From assembly GCA_048976805.1 (NCBI GenBank), contig JBHGUR010000079.1:1-64000 (forward strand): DNA of 64,000 bases, written 5' to 3'. Made by a program: the position numbers and the translations under genes. This stretch comes from Ectobacillus sp048976805 (GTDB lineage Bacteria; Bacillota; Bacilli; Bacillales; Bacillaceae_G). A model generated the notes under the pieces. It was given only the letters and a program-made list of their open reading frames with translations. It made no database searches and was not told where the DNA came from. Below, piece after piece: positions 50,206 to 58,817 of the stretch. Within the stretch, counting starts at the first letter, position 1; each line of letters starts with the position of its first letter.

Positions 50206-52284
50206 ATGCCAGATTACTTGGTTATTGTTGAATCGCCATCTAAGGCGAAAACGATAGAAAAATATTTAGGAAAGAAATATAAGGTAATAGCGTCCATGGG
50301 ACATGTACGTGATTTGCCGAAGAGCCAAATGGGTATTGAGATAGACAATCACTTTACACCAAAGTATATTACCATTCGGGGAAAAGGCCCTGTTTTAAAA
50401 GAATTAAAAGCTGCAGCCAAAAAGGCTAAAAAAATTTATCTCGCAGCCGACCCCGATCGGGAAGGCGAGGCGATTGCCTGGCACTTGGCCCATACGCTCA
50501 ACTTAGATGCAAGTTCGGATTGCCGGGTTGTGTTTAACGAAATCACGAAGGACGCGATTAAGGAGTCGTTTAAAAAGCCGAGGGCAATTAATATGAATTT
50601 GGTCGATGCCCAGCAGGCGCGCCGCGTATTAGATCGCTTAGTCGGCTATAATATTAGCCCGCTATTATGGAAGAAAGTAAAAAAAGGGCTAAGCGCAGGC
50701 CGTGTTCAATCGGTGGCTGTGCGTCTCATTATAGAGCGCGAGAAGGAGATTCAAAGTTTTGAGCCAGAGGAGTTTTGGACTATCAAGACTGAATTCGTAA
50801 AGGGAAAAGATTCGTTTGAAGCTTCCTTTTATGGTGTGAACGGCGAGAAGGTTGAACTTAAAAATGAGCAACAGGTAAAAGAAGTTGTTGCAAAGCTTGA
50901 AACAAATGCTTTCTCGGTCGAAAGTGTAACACGAAAGGAGCGGAAACGAAATCCGGCGTTGCCGTTTACAACCTCTTCCTTGCAGCAGGAAGCGGCGCGC
51001 AAGCTAAATATGAGGGCAAAGAAAACGATGATGCTAGCGCAGCAGCTGTATGAAGGAATAGACATAGGTAAAGAAGGAACAGTAGGGTTAATTACATACA
51101 TGAGAACGGATTCAACGAGAATCTCTGAAACGGCTCGCCAAGAAGTGCATGATTATATTAAAGAAGTGTACGGAAACAGCTTTGTTTCTTCCGAAAAGAA
51201 GAAGGAAGCGAAGGGGAACAATGCACAAGATGCCCATGAAGCAATTCGCCCGACGGCTACGCTTCGGAAGCCTGACAGCATAAAGGAATATCTAAGCCGC
51301 GATCAATATCGGCTTTATAAACTGATTTGGGAGCGGTTTGTTGCAAGCCAGATGGCTCCTGCTATAATGGATACGGTAACGGTTACGCTTGTTAACAATT
51401 CCGTTCAGTTTCGCGCCCATGGGTCTGTCGTGAAATTTCCCGGCTTCATGAAAGTATATGTAGAATCAAACGATGATGGAGCGGAAGAGAAGGATCGCTT
51501 GCTTCCGCCTATGGAAGCGGGAGAGACAGTGTTTTCTAAGGATATCGAGCCAAAGCAGCATTTTACGCAGCCGCCTCCGCGCTACACAGAGGCGAGGCTT
51601 GTAAGGACGCTTGAAGAGCTTGGAATCGGCAGGCCATCTACATATGTGCCGACGCTTGAAACAATTCAAAAGCGCGGCTACGTAACGTTAGATAATAAAC
51701 GGTTTGTTCCTACTGAACTCGGCGAGATTGTTATTGAGCTCATTCTTGAATTTTTCCCGGATATTATTAATATTGAGTTCACTGCAAAGATGGAAAGCAG
51801 TTTAGATGAGGTAGAGGAAGGGAAAGCTAATTGGGTAAAGGTTGTTGACGATTTCTATAAAAGCTTTGAGCAGCATTTAGAAAAAGCGGAAAAGGAAATG
51901 CGCGAAGTAGAAATCAAGGATGAACCGGCCGGGGAAGATTGCGAACAATGCGGAAATCCAATGGTATTTAAAATGGGCAGATACGGAAAGTTCATGGCAT
52001 GCTCTAATTTCCCGGATTGCCGCAATACAAAGGCGATTGTGAAAGAAATTGGGGTAGAATGCCCAAAATGCAAAAAAGGGCAAATTATCGAGCGGCGCAG
52101 CAACAAGAAAAAAAGAATTTTCTTCGGCTGCAGCGAATATCCAGAATGCGATTTTGTATCATGGGATAAGCCAATCGGGCGCAAGTGTCCGAAGTGCGAG
52201 GGCATGCTTGTAGAGAAAAAGCTGAAAAAGGGCGTTCAAGTACAGTGTGTTTCGTGCGATTATGAAGAAGAACAACAGATGTGA
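50206..52284 (+). CDS. topA: DNA topoisomerase I
   Basis: 692 residues, type IA. TOPRIM domain (1-120: VIVESPSKAKTIEKYLG, AADPDREGEAIAWHL), catalytic Tyr298 in LITYMRTDSTR, HEAIRPT, and three C4 zinc ribbons at the C-terminus (CEQCGNP..., CPKCKKG..., CPKCEGM...; about 575-690). Relaxes negative supercoils. GGAGGCACCGGT is the ribosome binding site. Its stop codon lies inside the terminator stem. Confidence 0.97.
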   Translation: MPDYLVIVESPSKAKTIEKYLGKKYKVIASMGHVRDLPKSQMGIEIDNHFTPKYITIRGKGPVLKELKAAAKKAKKIYLAADPDREGEAIAWHLAHTLNLDASSDCRVVFNEITKDAIKESFKKPRAINMNLVDAQQARRVLDRLVGYNISPLLWKKVKKGLSAGRVQSVAVRLIIEREKEIQSFEPEEFWTIKTEFVKGKDSFEASFYGVNGEKVELKNEQQVKEVVAKLETNAFSVESVTRKERKRNPALPFTTSSLQQEAARKLNMRAKKTMMLAQQLYEGIDIGKEGTVGLITYMRTDSTRISETARQEVHDYIKEVYGNSFVSSEKKKEAKGNNAQDAHEAIRPTATLRKPDSIKEYLSRDQYRLYKLIWERFVASQMAPAIMDTVTVTLVNNSVQFRAHGSVVKFPGFMKVYVESNDDGAEEKDRLLPPMEAGETVFSKDIEPKQHFTQPPPRYTEARLVRTLEELGIGRPSTYVPTLETIQKRGYVTLDNKRFVPTELGEIVIELILEFFPDIINIEFTAKMESSLDEVEEGKANWVKVVDDFYKSFEQHLEKAEKEMREVEIKDEPAGEDCEQCGNPMVFKMGRYGKFMACSNFPDCRNTKAIVKEIGVECPKCKKGQIIERRSNKKKRIFFGCSEYPECDFVSWDKPIGRKCPKCEGMLVEKKLKKGVQVQCVSCDYEEEQQM

Positions 52285-52306
52285 GCGGAATGCTCACATT
52301 TTTTTG
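52280..52306 (+). terminator. terminator of topA overlapping the stop codon
   Basis: ATGTGAGC / GCTCACAT around GGAAT, then TTTTTTT; TGA of topA is within the left arm. Confidence 0.85.
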
Positions 52307-52333
52307 GGACAGGATAACAGGAAGGTGAAATAG

Positions 52334-53635
52334 ATGGAACAAGTAGTTAATGTTATCGGTGCTGGTCTTGCCGGCAGCGAAGCCGCGTATCAAATTGCTA
52401 AACGCGGTGTAAGGGTCAGATTATATGAAATGCGTCCGGTAAAGCAAACGCCAGCTCATCATACCGACAAGTTTGCCGAGCTCGTATGCAGCAATTCGCT
52501 GCGTGCCAACTCATTGACAAACGCAGTCGGTGTTATTAAAGAGGAAATGCGCCGCCTTGATTCAGTTATTATTCGGTCAGCAGATGAATGTTCTGTTCCT
52601 GCTGGCGGGGCCTTGGCAGTCGACCGGCATGAGTTTGCGGCGAAGGTAACGGAATATGTGAAGAATCACCCGAATGTAGCGATTATAAACGAAGAGATTA
52701 CAGAAATTCCTCAAGGCCCGACTGTTATTGCGACAGGGCCGCTCACTTCAAAAGCGCTGTCAGATCGGTTAAAAGAACTGACAGGCGAAGAATATTTTTA
52801 TTTTTACGACGCGGCTGCACCGATTATAGAAAAGGACAGCATTGATATGAATAAGGTGTATTTGAAGTCCAGATATGATAAAGGGGAAGCGGCGTATTTA
52901 AACTGTCCGATGACAGAGGAGGAGTTTAACCGCTTTTATGAAGCGTTGATTACGGCAGAAACAGTGCCGCTTAAAGAGTTTGAAAAAGAAATTTATTTTG
53001 AAGGCTGCATGCCGGTTGAGGTTATGGCGGCACGCGGGAAGCAAACGTTATTGTTTGGGCCGATGAAGCCAGTTGGCCTTGAAGACCCGCGTACAGGAAA
53101 AACGCCTTATGCGGTGGTACAGCTTCGCCAAGACGATGCTGCCGGGACGCTTTATAATATTGTAGGCTTTCAAACGCATTTAAAGTGGGGACCGCAAAAA
53201 GAGGTGATTCAGCTCATTCCGGGATTGGAAAATGCGGAAATCGTGCGATACGGCGTGATGCATCGCAACACATTTATTAATTCTCCTAAATTGCTTCGTC
53301 CGACATATCAATATAAACATCGCGATGATTTATTTTTTGCCGGACAGATGACAGGTGTAGAGGGCTATGTAGAATCGGCTGCCTCCGGCTTGTTGGCGGG
53401 GATTAACGCGGCTAGGCTTGTGCAGGGGAAGGAATTGGCTATATTGCCCCCAGTAACGGCTATAGGGAGTATGGCGCATTATATTACGTCAACGAATGCG
53501 AAAACATTTCAGCCGATGAATGCAAATTTCGGATTGTTTGCGCCATTGGAAGTAAAGGTTAAGAAGAAGCAAGAACGATATGAAGCGTACGCAAAGCGTG
53601 CTTTGGAAACAATTCAAAATTTTGTAAATATTTAG
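52334..53635 (+). CDS. trmFO: tRNA uridine-54 5-methyltransferase (folate/FAD-dependent) TrmFO
   Basis: 433 residues. FAD-binding NVIGAGLAGSEAAYQIAKRG at the N-terminus, LVCSNSLRANSLTNAVG, and near the C-terminus ITGVEGYVESAASGLLAG-type sequence. Uses methylene-tetrahydrofolate to make m5U54 in tRNA. GGAAGGTGAAATAG precedes the start. Between topA and xerC as in Bacillus (gid). Confidence 0.96.
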   Translation: MEQVVNVIGAGLAGSEAAYQIAKRGVRVRLYEMRPVKQTPAHHTDKFAELVCSNSLRANSLTNAVGVIKEEMRRLDSVIIRSADECSVPAGGALAVDRHEFAAKVTEYVKNHPNVAIINEEITEIPQGPTVIATGPLTSKALSDRLKELTGEEYFYFYDAAAPIIEKDSIDMNKVYLKSRYDKGEAAYLNCPMTEEEFNRFYEALITAETVPLKEFEKEIYFEGCMPVEVMAARGKQTLLFGPMKPVGLEDPRTGKTPYAVVQLRQDDAAGTLYNIVGFQTHLKWGPQKEVIQLIPGLENAEIVRYGVMHRNTFINSPKLLRPTYQYKHRDDLFFAGQMTGVEGYVESAASGLLAGINAARLVQGKELAILPPVTAIGSMAHYITSTNAKTFQPMNANFGLFAPLEVKVKKKQERYEAYAKRALETIQNFVNI

Positions 53636-53644
53636 TTAAATTTC

Positions 53645-53673
53645 TTGCAAAGGCTACTGAATTGTGCTACGAT
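53645..53673 (+). promoter_or_regulatory. possible xerC promoter inside the trmFO terminator
   Basis: TTGCAA, 17 bp, TACGAT; the boxes overlap the hairpin at 53649-53685. Confidence 0.3.
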
Positions 53674-53685
53674 TTAGTAGCCTTT
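53649..53685 (+). terminator. hairpin after trmFO
   Basis: AAAGGCTACT / AGTAGCCTTT, 10-bp stem with a 17-base loop and a short T tract. Confidence 0.55.
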
Positions 53686-53698
53686 GTTGAGGTGATAA

Positions 53699-54595
53699 AT
53701 GGTGAATGTGAATAAAATGTTACAAGTATTCTTTGAATATTTACAAATTGAGCGGAATTATTCAAAATATACAATTGCGAGTTATCAGGGCGATATAGAG
53801 CATTTTCTTGCTTTTATGAAAAAAGAAGGCATCGCTTCACTTGAAGAGGTTACATATTCAGATGTTCGACTATACTTAACGTTTTTGTATGAAAGTAAGC
53901 TGGCGCGCAAGTCCGTTGCAAGAAAATTATCAAGCTTGCGCAGCCTGTATCGTTTTTTTATGCGGGAAGGGCATTGTAAGAATAATCCGTTTGTGCTTGC
54001 TGTCCCTCCAAAAAAAGAGGGAACGATTCCGAGTTTTTTATATGAAGAAGAGCTGGCCAAACTATTTGAAGTATCAGATGCCACAACGCCGCTAGGGCAA
54101 CGAAATCAAGCTTTGTTGGAGCTCTTGTATGCAACTGGAATTCGGGTAAGCGAATGCACCGGTTTAAAATTGGAGGATATCGATTTTTCGATTGGAACGA
54201 TACTTGTTACGGGAAAGGGAAATAAGCAGCGTTATGTTCCGTTTGGCAGTTATGCACAAGACGCTTTGCAAGCGTATATTAAAGGCGGAAGAAACAAATT
54301 GCTTAAGGCGAAAGGGTCAAATGCTTTGTTTTTAAATAATAGGGGCGGTCCTTTAACGGAAAATGGCATTCGGTACATTTTAAATGGAATGATCGAGAAG
54401 ACATCTCTTACTATGCGTATCAGCCCTCACATGCTTAGGCACACGTTTGCCACTCATATGTTAAATGAAGGGGCAGACTTGCGTACAGTCCAAGAATTGC
54501 TCGGTCATGAACATTTATCTACAACACAAATTTATACACATGTGTCAAAGGAAAGATTGCGCTCCGTCTATATGATGCATCATCCAAGAGCATAA
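53699..54595 (+). CDS. xerC: tyrosine recombinase XerC (CodV)
   Basis: 298 residues. N-terminal SAM-like core-binding domain (1-90) and catalytic domain with Arg in ATGIRVSEC, Lys in VTGKGNKQR, HMLRHTFATHML (His-x-x-Arg), LGHEH, and nucleophile Tyr in TTQIYTHV. With XerD/RipX it resolves chromosome dimers at dif. Housekeeping recombinase, not a phage integrase: no att-like repeats or cargo flank it, and the codV-clpQ-clpY-codY order is the normal one. Confidence 0.95.
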   Translation: MVNVNKMLQVFFEYLQIERNYSKYTIASYQGDIEHFLAFMKKEGIASLEEVTYSDVRLYLTFLYESKLARKSVARKLSSLRSLYRFFMREGHCKNNPFVLAVPPKKEGTIPSFLYEEELAKLFEVSDATTPLGQRNQALLELLYATGIRVSECTGLKLEDIDFSIGTILVTGKGNKQRYVPFGSYAQDALQAYIKGGRNKLLKAKGSNALFLNNRGGPLTENGIRYILNGMIEKTSLTMRISPHMLRHTFATHMLNEGADLRTVQELLGHEHLSTTQIYTHVSKERLRSVYMMHHPRA

Positions 54596-54667
54596 TGATG
54601 CTAGAATGCAAACCAACTCCATATAATGAAGAGTATACGTTTATTAAAAGGTAAAGGAGTTTTTTGT

Positions 54668-55210
54668 ATGGGAACCTTTCATGCTACCACAATATTTGCT
54701 ATTCACCATAAAGGACAATGTGCCATGGCGGGGGATGGGCAAGTAACAATGGGAAATGCTGTTGTAATGAAGCACACGGCTCGTAAAGTGCGCAGGTTAT
54801 TTCAGGGGAAGGTACTTGCCGGGTTTGCTGGTTCGGTTGCTGATGCGTTTACATTGTTTGAGATGTTTGAAGGAAAGCTGGAAGAATATAATGGAAACTT
54901 GCAGCGTGCTGCGGTGGAGATGGCAAAAAAATGGAGAGGCGATAAAATGCTGCGGCAGCTTGAAGCGCTGTTAATTGTAATGGACAAAAACACAATGTTG
55001 CTCATTTCTGGAACAGGCGAAGTAATTGAGCCTGATGACGGCATATTGGCAATTGGCTCGGGCGGCAATTATGCTTTATCAGCAGGGCGTGCGTTAAAAC
55101 AGTATGCCGGTGATCACCTCACAGCGAAGGATATTGCAAAGGCAAGTTTGGAAATCGCAAGCAATATTTGCGTTTATACAAACGGAAATATTATTGTTGA
55201 GGAACTATAA
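54668..55210 (+). CDS. hslV: ATP-dependent protease peptidase subunit HslV (ClpQ)
   Basis: 180 residues from ATG 54668 (AAAGGAG upstream); an in-frame ATG at 54626 would add 14 atypical residues. Proteasome-like fold: TTIFAIHHKGQ, MAGDGQVTMG, GFAGSVADAFTLFE, AIGSGGNYALSAGRAL. It degrades proteins unfolded by HslU. The N-terminus is MGTFHATT, so a five-residue extension precedes the Thr-Thr pair that aligns with the E. coli catalytic N-terminus, and the Ser reported for B. subtilis CodW is absent. Confidence 0.95.
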   Translation: MGTFHATTIFAIHHKGQCAMAGDGQVTMGNAVVMKHTARKVRRLFQGKVLAGFAGSVADAFTLFEMFEGKLEEYNGNLQRAAVEMAKKWRGDKMLRQLEALLIVMDKNTMLLISGTGEVIEPDDGILAIGSGGNYALSAGRALKQYAGDHLTAKDIAKASLEIASNICVYTNGNIIVEEL

Positions 55211-55225
55211 AGGGGGAATGCAGGA

Positions 55226-56620
55226 ATGCATTTACATTTTACTCCGCGCCAAATTGTAGAAAAACTTGATCAATATATTATTGGACAGAAAAATGCGAAG
55301 AAAGCGGTAGCTGTCGCATTGCGCAATCGATACCGGCGCAGCTTACTCGAAGAGGACATTCGCGATGAAATTGCACCAAAAAATATTTTGATGATTGGCC
55401 CTACCGGTGTCGGGAAAACAGAAGTGGCCCGCAGGCTTGCCAAACTTGTTGGCGCACCTTTTATAAAGGTAGAGGCAACTAAATTCACAGAGGTGGGTTA
55501 TGTTGGCCGCGATGTGGAATCCATGATTCGCGACCTTGTTGAAACGTCTGTACGCCTTGTCAAGGAAGAGAAGATAGCGAGCGTTCAAGATAAAGCAAAG
55601 GAACAGGCGAATCAACGCATCGTTGAAATATTGGTACCGAGCAAGCAAAAGCAGCAAAGCTTTAAAAATCCGCTGGAGATGCTGTTTGGAGGCTATCAAA
55701 ATACAAATTCGCAAAATGTTCATCATCAGGATGAAGAGGATATAAAGCAAAAAAGAAAAGAGGTAGAACGCAAACTTGCTGCCGGTTTGCTTGAAGATGA
55801 TATGATTACGATTGAAGTACAGGAGCAGCAGCCTTCTATGTTTGATATGCTGCAAGGAACGGGTATGGAGCAAATGGGCATGAATTTTCAGGATGCTTTA
55901 GGAAGCCTTATGCCGAAACGGACAAAAAAACGCAGGGTTCCGGTTAAAGAAGCAAGAAAAATCTTGACAAATGAGGAAGCACAGCGCTTAATTGATATGG
56001 ACGAAGTTGCGCAAGAGGCTGTTTATCGCGCAGAACAGCTCGGAATTATATTTATTGATGAAATCGATAAAATTGCTAGTAAGCAATCGGGCGGGGTTGA
56101 TGTGTCGCGTGAAGGCGTGCAGCGGGATATTCTCCCGATTGTAGAAGGCTCAACCGTCGTAACGAAATACGGCTCTGTGAAAACAGATCATATCTTATTT
56201 GTGGCTGCAGGAGCTTTTCATATGTCAAAGCCATCCGATTTAATACCAGAACTGCAAGGAAGATTTCCGATTCGCGTAGAATTAACAAAGCTTTCGGTAG
56301 AGGATTTTGTAAAGATATTAGTTGAGCCAGATAATGCTTTAATTAAACAATATGCAGCATTAATGGGAACTGAAGGTATAGAAATTGAATTTTCTGACGA
56401 AGCTATTCGTAAGATTGCTGAGATTGCCTATCAGGTCAATCAAGATACGGATAACATCGGAGCAAGAAGGCTTCATACAATTATGGAAAAGCTTCTTGAG
56501 GATTTATCATTCGAAGCGTCTGAAATTACATTAGATAAAATAACAATTACACCTCAATATGTAGAGGAAAAGCTGGCAACTATAGCAAAGAACAAAGATA
56601 TCAGTCAATTTATTTTGTAG
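55226..56620 (+). CDS. hslU: ATP-dependent protease ATPase subunit HslU (ClpY)
   Basis: 464 residues, AAA+ unfoldase. Walker A IGPTGVGKTEVARRLA (about 57), a variable I domain (about 110-240), Walker B IIFIDEIDKIA (about 275), sensor/arginine region NIGARRLHTIMEKLLE, and C-terminal DISQFIL tail that enters HslV. Fifteen bp after hslV; ribosome binding site GGGGGAATGCAGG. Confidence 0.96.
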   Translation: MHLHFTPRQIVEKLDQYIIGQKNAKKAVAVALRNRYRRSLLEEDIRDEIAPKNILMIGPTGVGKTEVARRLAKLVGAPFIKVEATKFTEVGYVGRDVESMIRDLVETSVRLVKEEKIASVQDKAKEQANQRIVEILVPSKQKQQSFKNPLEMLFGGYQNTNSQNVHHQDEEDIKQKRKEVERKLAAGLLEDDMITIEVQEQQPSMFDMLQGTGMEQMGMNFQDALGSLMPKRTKKRRVPVKEARKILTNEEAQRLIDMDEVAQEAVYRAEQLGIIFIDEIDKIASKQSGGVDVSREGVQRDILPIVEGSTVVTKYGSVKTDHILFVAAGAFHMSKPSDLIPELQGRFPIRVELTKLSVEDFVKILVEPDNALIKQYAALMGTEGIEIEFSDEAIRKIAEIAYQVNQDTDNIGARRLHTIMEKLLEDLSFEASEITLDKITITPQYVEEKLATIAKNKDISQFIL

Positions 56621-56692
56621 TGCAACTAGTAAAGGAATCGTCCCAGTTTTCGAGTAATAGAAATTATTGAATTGTAGGAGGAAATCAGTAAC

Positions 56693-57472
56693 ATGGCTTT
56701 ATTAGACAAAACAAGAAAAATTAATGCCTTGCTTCAGCAAGCGGCAGGTAAACCGGTAAACTTCCGGGAAATGGCAGATACGCTCTGTGAAGTGATTGAG
56801 GCGAATGTATTTATTGTAAGCCGTCGCGGTAAATTATTGGGATATCAAGTTCATGACCAAATCGAAAATGAACGCATGAAGCAAATGTTGGCAGAACGCC
56901 AGTTTCCAGAAGAGTATACAAAGAACTTATTTAATATTACGGAAACGTCTGCAAACCTTGATATTAACAGTGAATATACAGCGTTTCCTGTCGAGAACAA
57001 AGATTTATTCCAAAGCGGTTTAACAACAATTGTTCCAATCGTAGGGGGCGGTGAACGCCTTGGTACGTTTGTTTTGTCCCGTTTGCATGAAACCTTCTCT
57101 GATGACGATTTAATCCTTGCTGAGTACGGAGCAACTGTAGTTGGTATGGAGATTTTGCGTGAAAAAGCAGAAGAGATTGAAGAAGAAGCGAGAAGCAAAG
57201 CTGTTGTACAGATGGCAATTAGCTCATTATCCTATAGTGAGTTAGAAGCGATTGAGCATATCTTTGATGAACTAAACGGAACAGAGGGCCTTCTTGTTGC
57301 AAGCAAAATCGCTGACCGTGTCGGCATTACGCGCTCTGTTATTGTAAATGCCCTTCGCAAACTAGAGAGCGCAGGTGTTATTGAATCTCGTTCTTTAGGA
57401 ATGAAAGGTACTTATATTAAGGTATTAAACGATAAATTCCTGCACGAGCTTGCAAAGCTGAAATCTAACTAA
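56693..57472 (+). CDS. codY: GTP- and branched-chain amino acid-sensing repressor CodY
   Basis: 259 residues. N-terminal GAF domain (1-155) that binds Ile/Leu/Val, then a linker helix and winged HTH (about 183-259) with ASKIADRVGITRSVIVNALRKLE and a conserved end LNDKFLHELAKLKSN. Represses stationary-phase, nutrient uptake and virulence genes when amino acids and GTP are plentiful. GGAGGAAATC precedes the ATG. Last gene of the xerC-hslVU-codY run. Confidence 0.97.
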   Translation: MALLDKTRKINALLQQAAGKPVNFREMADTLCEVIEANVFIVSRRGKLLGYQVHDQIENERMKQMLAERQFPEEYTKNLFNITETSANLDINSEYTAFPVENKDLFQSGLTTIVPIVGGGERLGTFVLSRLHETFSDDDLILAEYGATVVGMEILREKAEEIEEEARSKAVVQMAISSLSYSELEAIEHIFDELNGTEGLLVASKIADRVGITRSVIVNALRKLESAGVIESRSLGMKGTYIKVLNDKFLHELAKLKSN

Positions 57473-57478
57473 TTGTGA

Positions 57479-57507
57479 AAAACTCCCTGCAAAAGCGGGG
57501 AGTTTTT
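57479..57507 (+). terminator. terminator of codY
   Basis: AAACTCCCTGC / GCGGGGAGTTT around AAAA, then TTGG. Confidence 0.8.
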
Positions 57508-57558
57508 GGTTTGAAACACAAAAGAATGGCAATACTTTTAAAGGGCATCTAATATTTT

Positions 57559-57752
57559 GGCTGTATTAAACCTTGATGTTGATATATAAATCCTTTTTAG
57601 AGGGGAAGGGTGTCCCGGCCGTATATAGTAACGGTCAGGGCCTAGTTTTACTAGAGAGAGGAAGAGAGGGCCTACATAGCTGTGATGTGCAGGCCTACGT
57701 TATAAATCATGTGATTTTGCCGTGAAAATTAACATTAGCCCTTAACAGAGCC
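57559..57752 (+). mobile_element. MITE-like element, copy 4 (194 bp) with a different core
   Basis: Target duplication AATATTTT at 57551-57558 and 57753-57760. Left end GGCTGTATTAAA (diverged), right end CTTAACAGAGCC preceded by AACATTAGC as in copies 1-2. The core is unrelated to the GC-rich core of the other copies; it contains GGCCTACAT...ATGTGCAGGCC, a hairpin. It lies between codY and rpsB. Confidence 0.75.
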
Positions 57753-57760
57753 AATATTTT

Positions 57761-57892
57761 AATAAAATGTTATTTTCGTAAACACTGCTGCTTTTGGATC
57801 TTGTCAGGTTAAAGCTGTAAATGAGCCAAAATCAATAATGTTATTTAACAGAGCCAAAATATAAAAGCTGCAAAGAAACAATGATTTTCGAC
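57761..57892. other. noncoding gap with a solitary MITE right end
   Basis: TTTAACAGAGCC at 57844-57855, preceded by CAATAATGTTA like the subterminal part of the family and followed by AAAATATA, an all-A/T flank like the others. No left end matches. Nothing coding is seen here. Confidence 0.5.
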
Positions 57893-57921
57893 TTGATTGT
57901 CACATAGTGTTGTGATATAGT
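57893..57921 (+). promoter_or_regulatory. sigma-A promoter of rpsB
   Basis: TTGATT, 17-bp spacer, TATAGT; gives a leader of about 110 nt. Confidence 0.75.
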
Positions 57922-57928
57922 AGACACT

Positions 57929-58038
57929 GGTGTGAATACAACACACGTTCACTGATTTAGGTGCTGGTGCTGCGTTTGCAGTTGTGCCTGAAGATGAGGT
58001 GGACGGAGGAGATTAAAAACCATTAGGAGGACAAAAAC
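57929..58038 (+). ncRNA. rpsB 5' leader
   Basis: Structured untranslated leader with a hairpin around AGGTGC...GTGCCT (57960-57990) and a nested CTGC/GCAG stem. Ribosomal protein S2 often regulates its own operon by such a leader; membership in a known family is not shown. Confidence 0.35.
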
Positions 58039-58740
58039 ATGTCAGTAATTTCTATGAAGCAATTGCTTGAAGCGGGTGTTCATTTCGGACATCAAACTCG
58101 TCGTTGGAACCCTAAGATGAAACGTTACATCTTCACAGAGCGTAACGGCATCTATATCATCGACCTTCAAAAAACTGTGAAAAAGGTTGAGGAAGCTTAC
58201 AACGTAATGAAAGAAATCGCTGCTAACGGCGGCAACATTCTTTTCGTAGGTACAAAAAAGCAAGCGCAAGACGCGATTAAAGAAGAAGCAACTCGCGCAG
58301 GCATGTATTATGTAAACCAACGTTGGTTAGGCGGTACTTTAACTAACTTCCAAACAATCCAAAAGCGCATCAAGCGTTTAAAAGACATTGAAAGAATGCA
58401 AGAAGACGGCACTTTCGAAGTACTTCCTAAGAAAGAAGTTGTTCAGCTTAAAAAAGAATTAGAGCGTCTTGAAAAGTTCTTAGGCGGCATCAAGGACATG
58501 AAAGATCTTCCAGATGCTTTGTTCGTAGTAGATCCTCGTAAAGAGCGTATTGCAGTTGCTGAAGCACGCAAATTGAACATCCCTCTAATCGGTATCGTAG
58601 ACACAAACTGCGATCCAGATGAAATCGACTACGTAATCCCTGCGAACGATGATGCGATTCGCGCTGTAAAACTTCTTACATCTAAAATGGCAGATGCGAT
58701 CCTTGAAGCGAAACAAGGGGAAGAAACTGTTACTGCGTAA
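58039..58740 (+). CDS. rpsB: 30S ribosomal protein S2
   Basis: 233 residues: MSVISMKQLLEAGVHFGHQTRRWNPKM..., LFVGTKKQAQDAI, YVNQRWLGGTLTNF, and VDTNCDPDEIDYVIPANDDAIRAV. Last protein to join the 30S. AGGAGG 9 bp upstream. tsf follows after a 77-bp gap holding a terminator. Confidence 0.97.
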   Translation: MSVISMKQLLEAGVHFGHQTRRWNPKMKRYIFTERNGIYIIDLQKTVKKVEEAYNVMKEIAANGGNILFVGTKKQAQDAIKEEATRAGMYYVNQRWLGGTLTNFQTIQKRIKRLKDIERMQEDGTFEVLPKKEVVQLKKELERLEKFLGGIKDMKDLPDALFVVDPRKERIAVAEARKLNIPLIGIVDTNCDPDEIDYVIPANDDAIRAVKLLTSKMADAILEAKQGEETVTA

Positions 58741-58749
58741 GAAAGTAGA

Positions 58750-58790
58750 AAGGTGATAAGGGGTAAAGCCTTTTATCACCTTTTTTAAGG
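58750..58790 (+). terminator. terminator between rpsB and tsf
   Basis: AAAGGTGATAA / TTATCACCTTT with a 12-base partly paired loop, then TTTT. Probably partial, allowing read-through to tsf. Confidence 0.75.
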
Positions 58791-58817
58791 TATATACATA
58801 ATAGGAGGATGAAAACT

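Noticed and set aside
53699..54595. XerC as the integrase of a mobile element
   Set aside because: The codV-clpQ-clpY-codY order is conserved in Bacillus and no attachment repeats or cargo genes are present.
57559..57752. Structured regulatory RNA such as a riboswitch before rpsB
   Set aside because: The family ends and the 8-bp duplication show it is an inserted element lying upstream of the rpsB promoter, so it is not in the rpsB leader.
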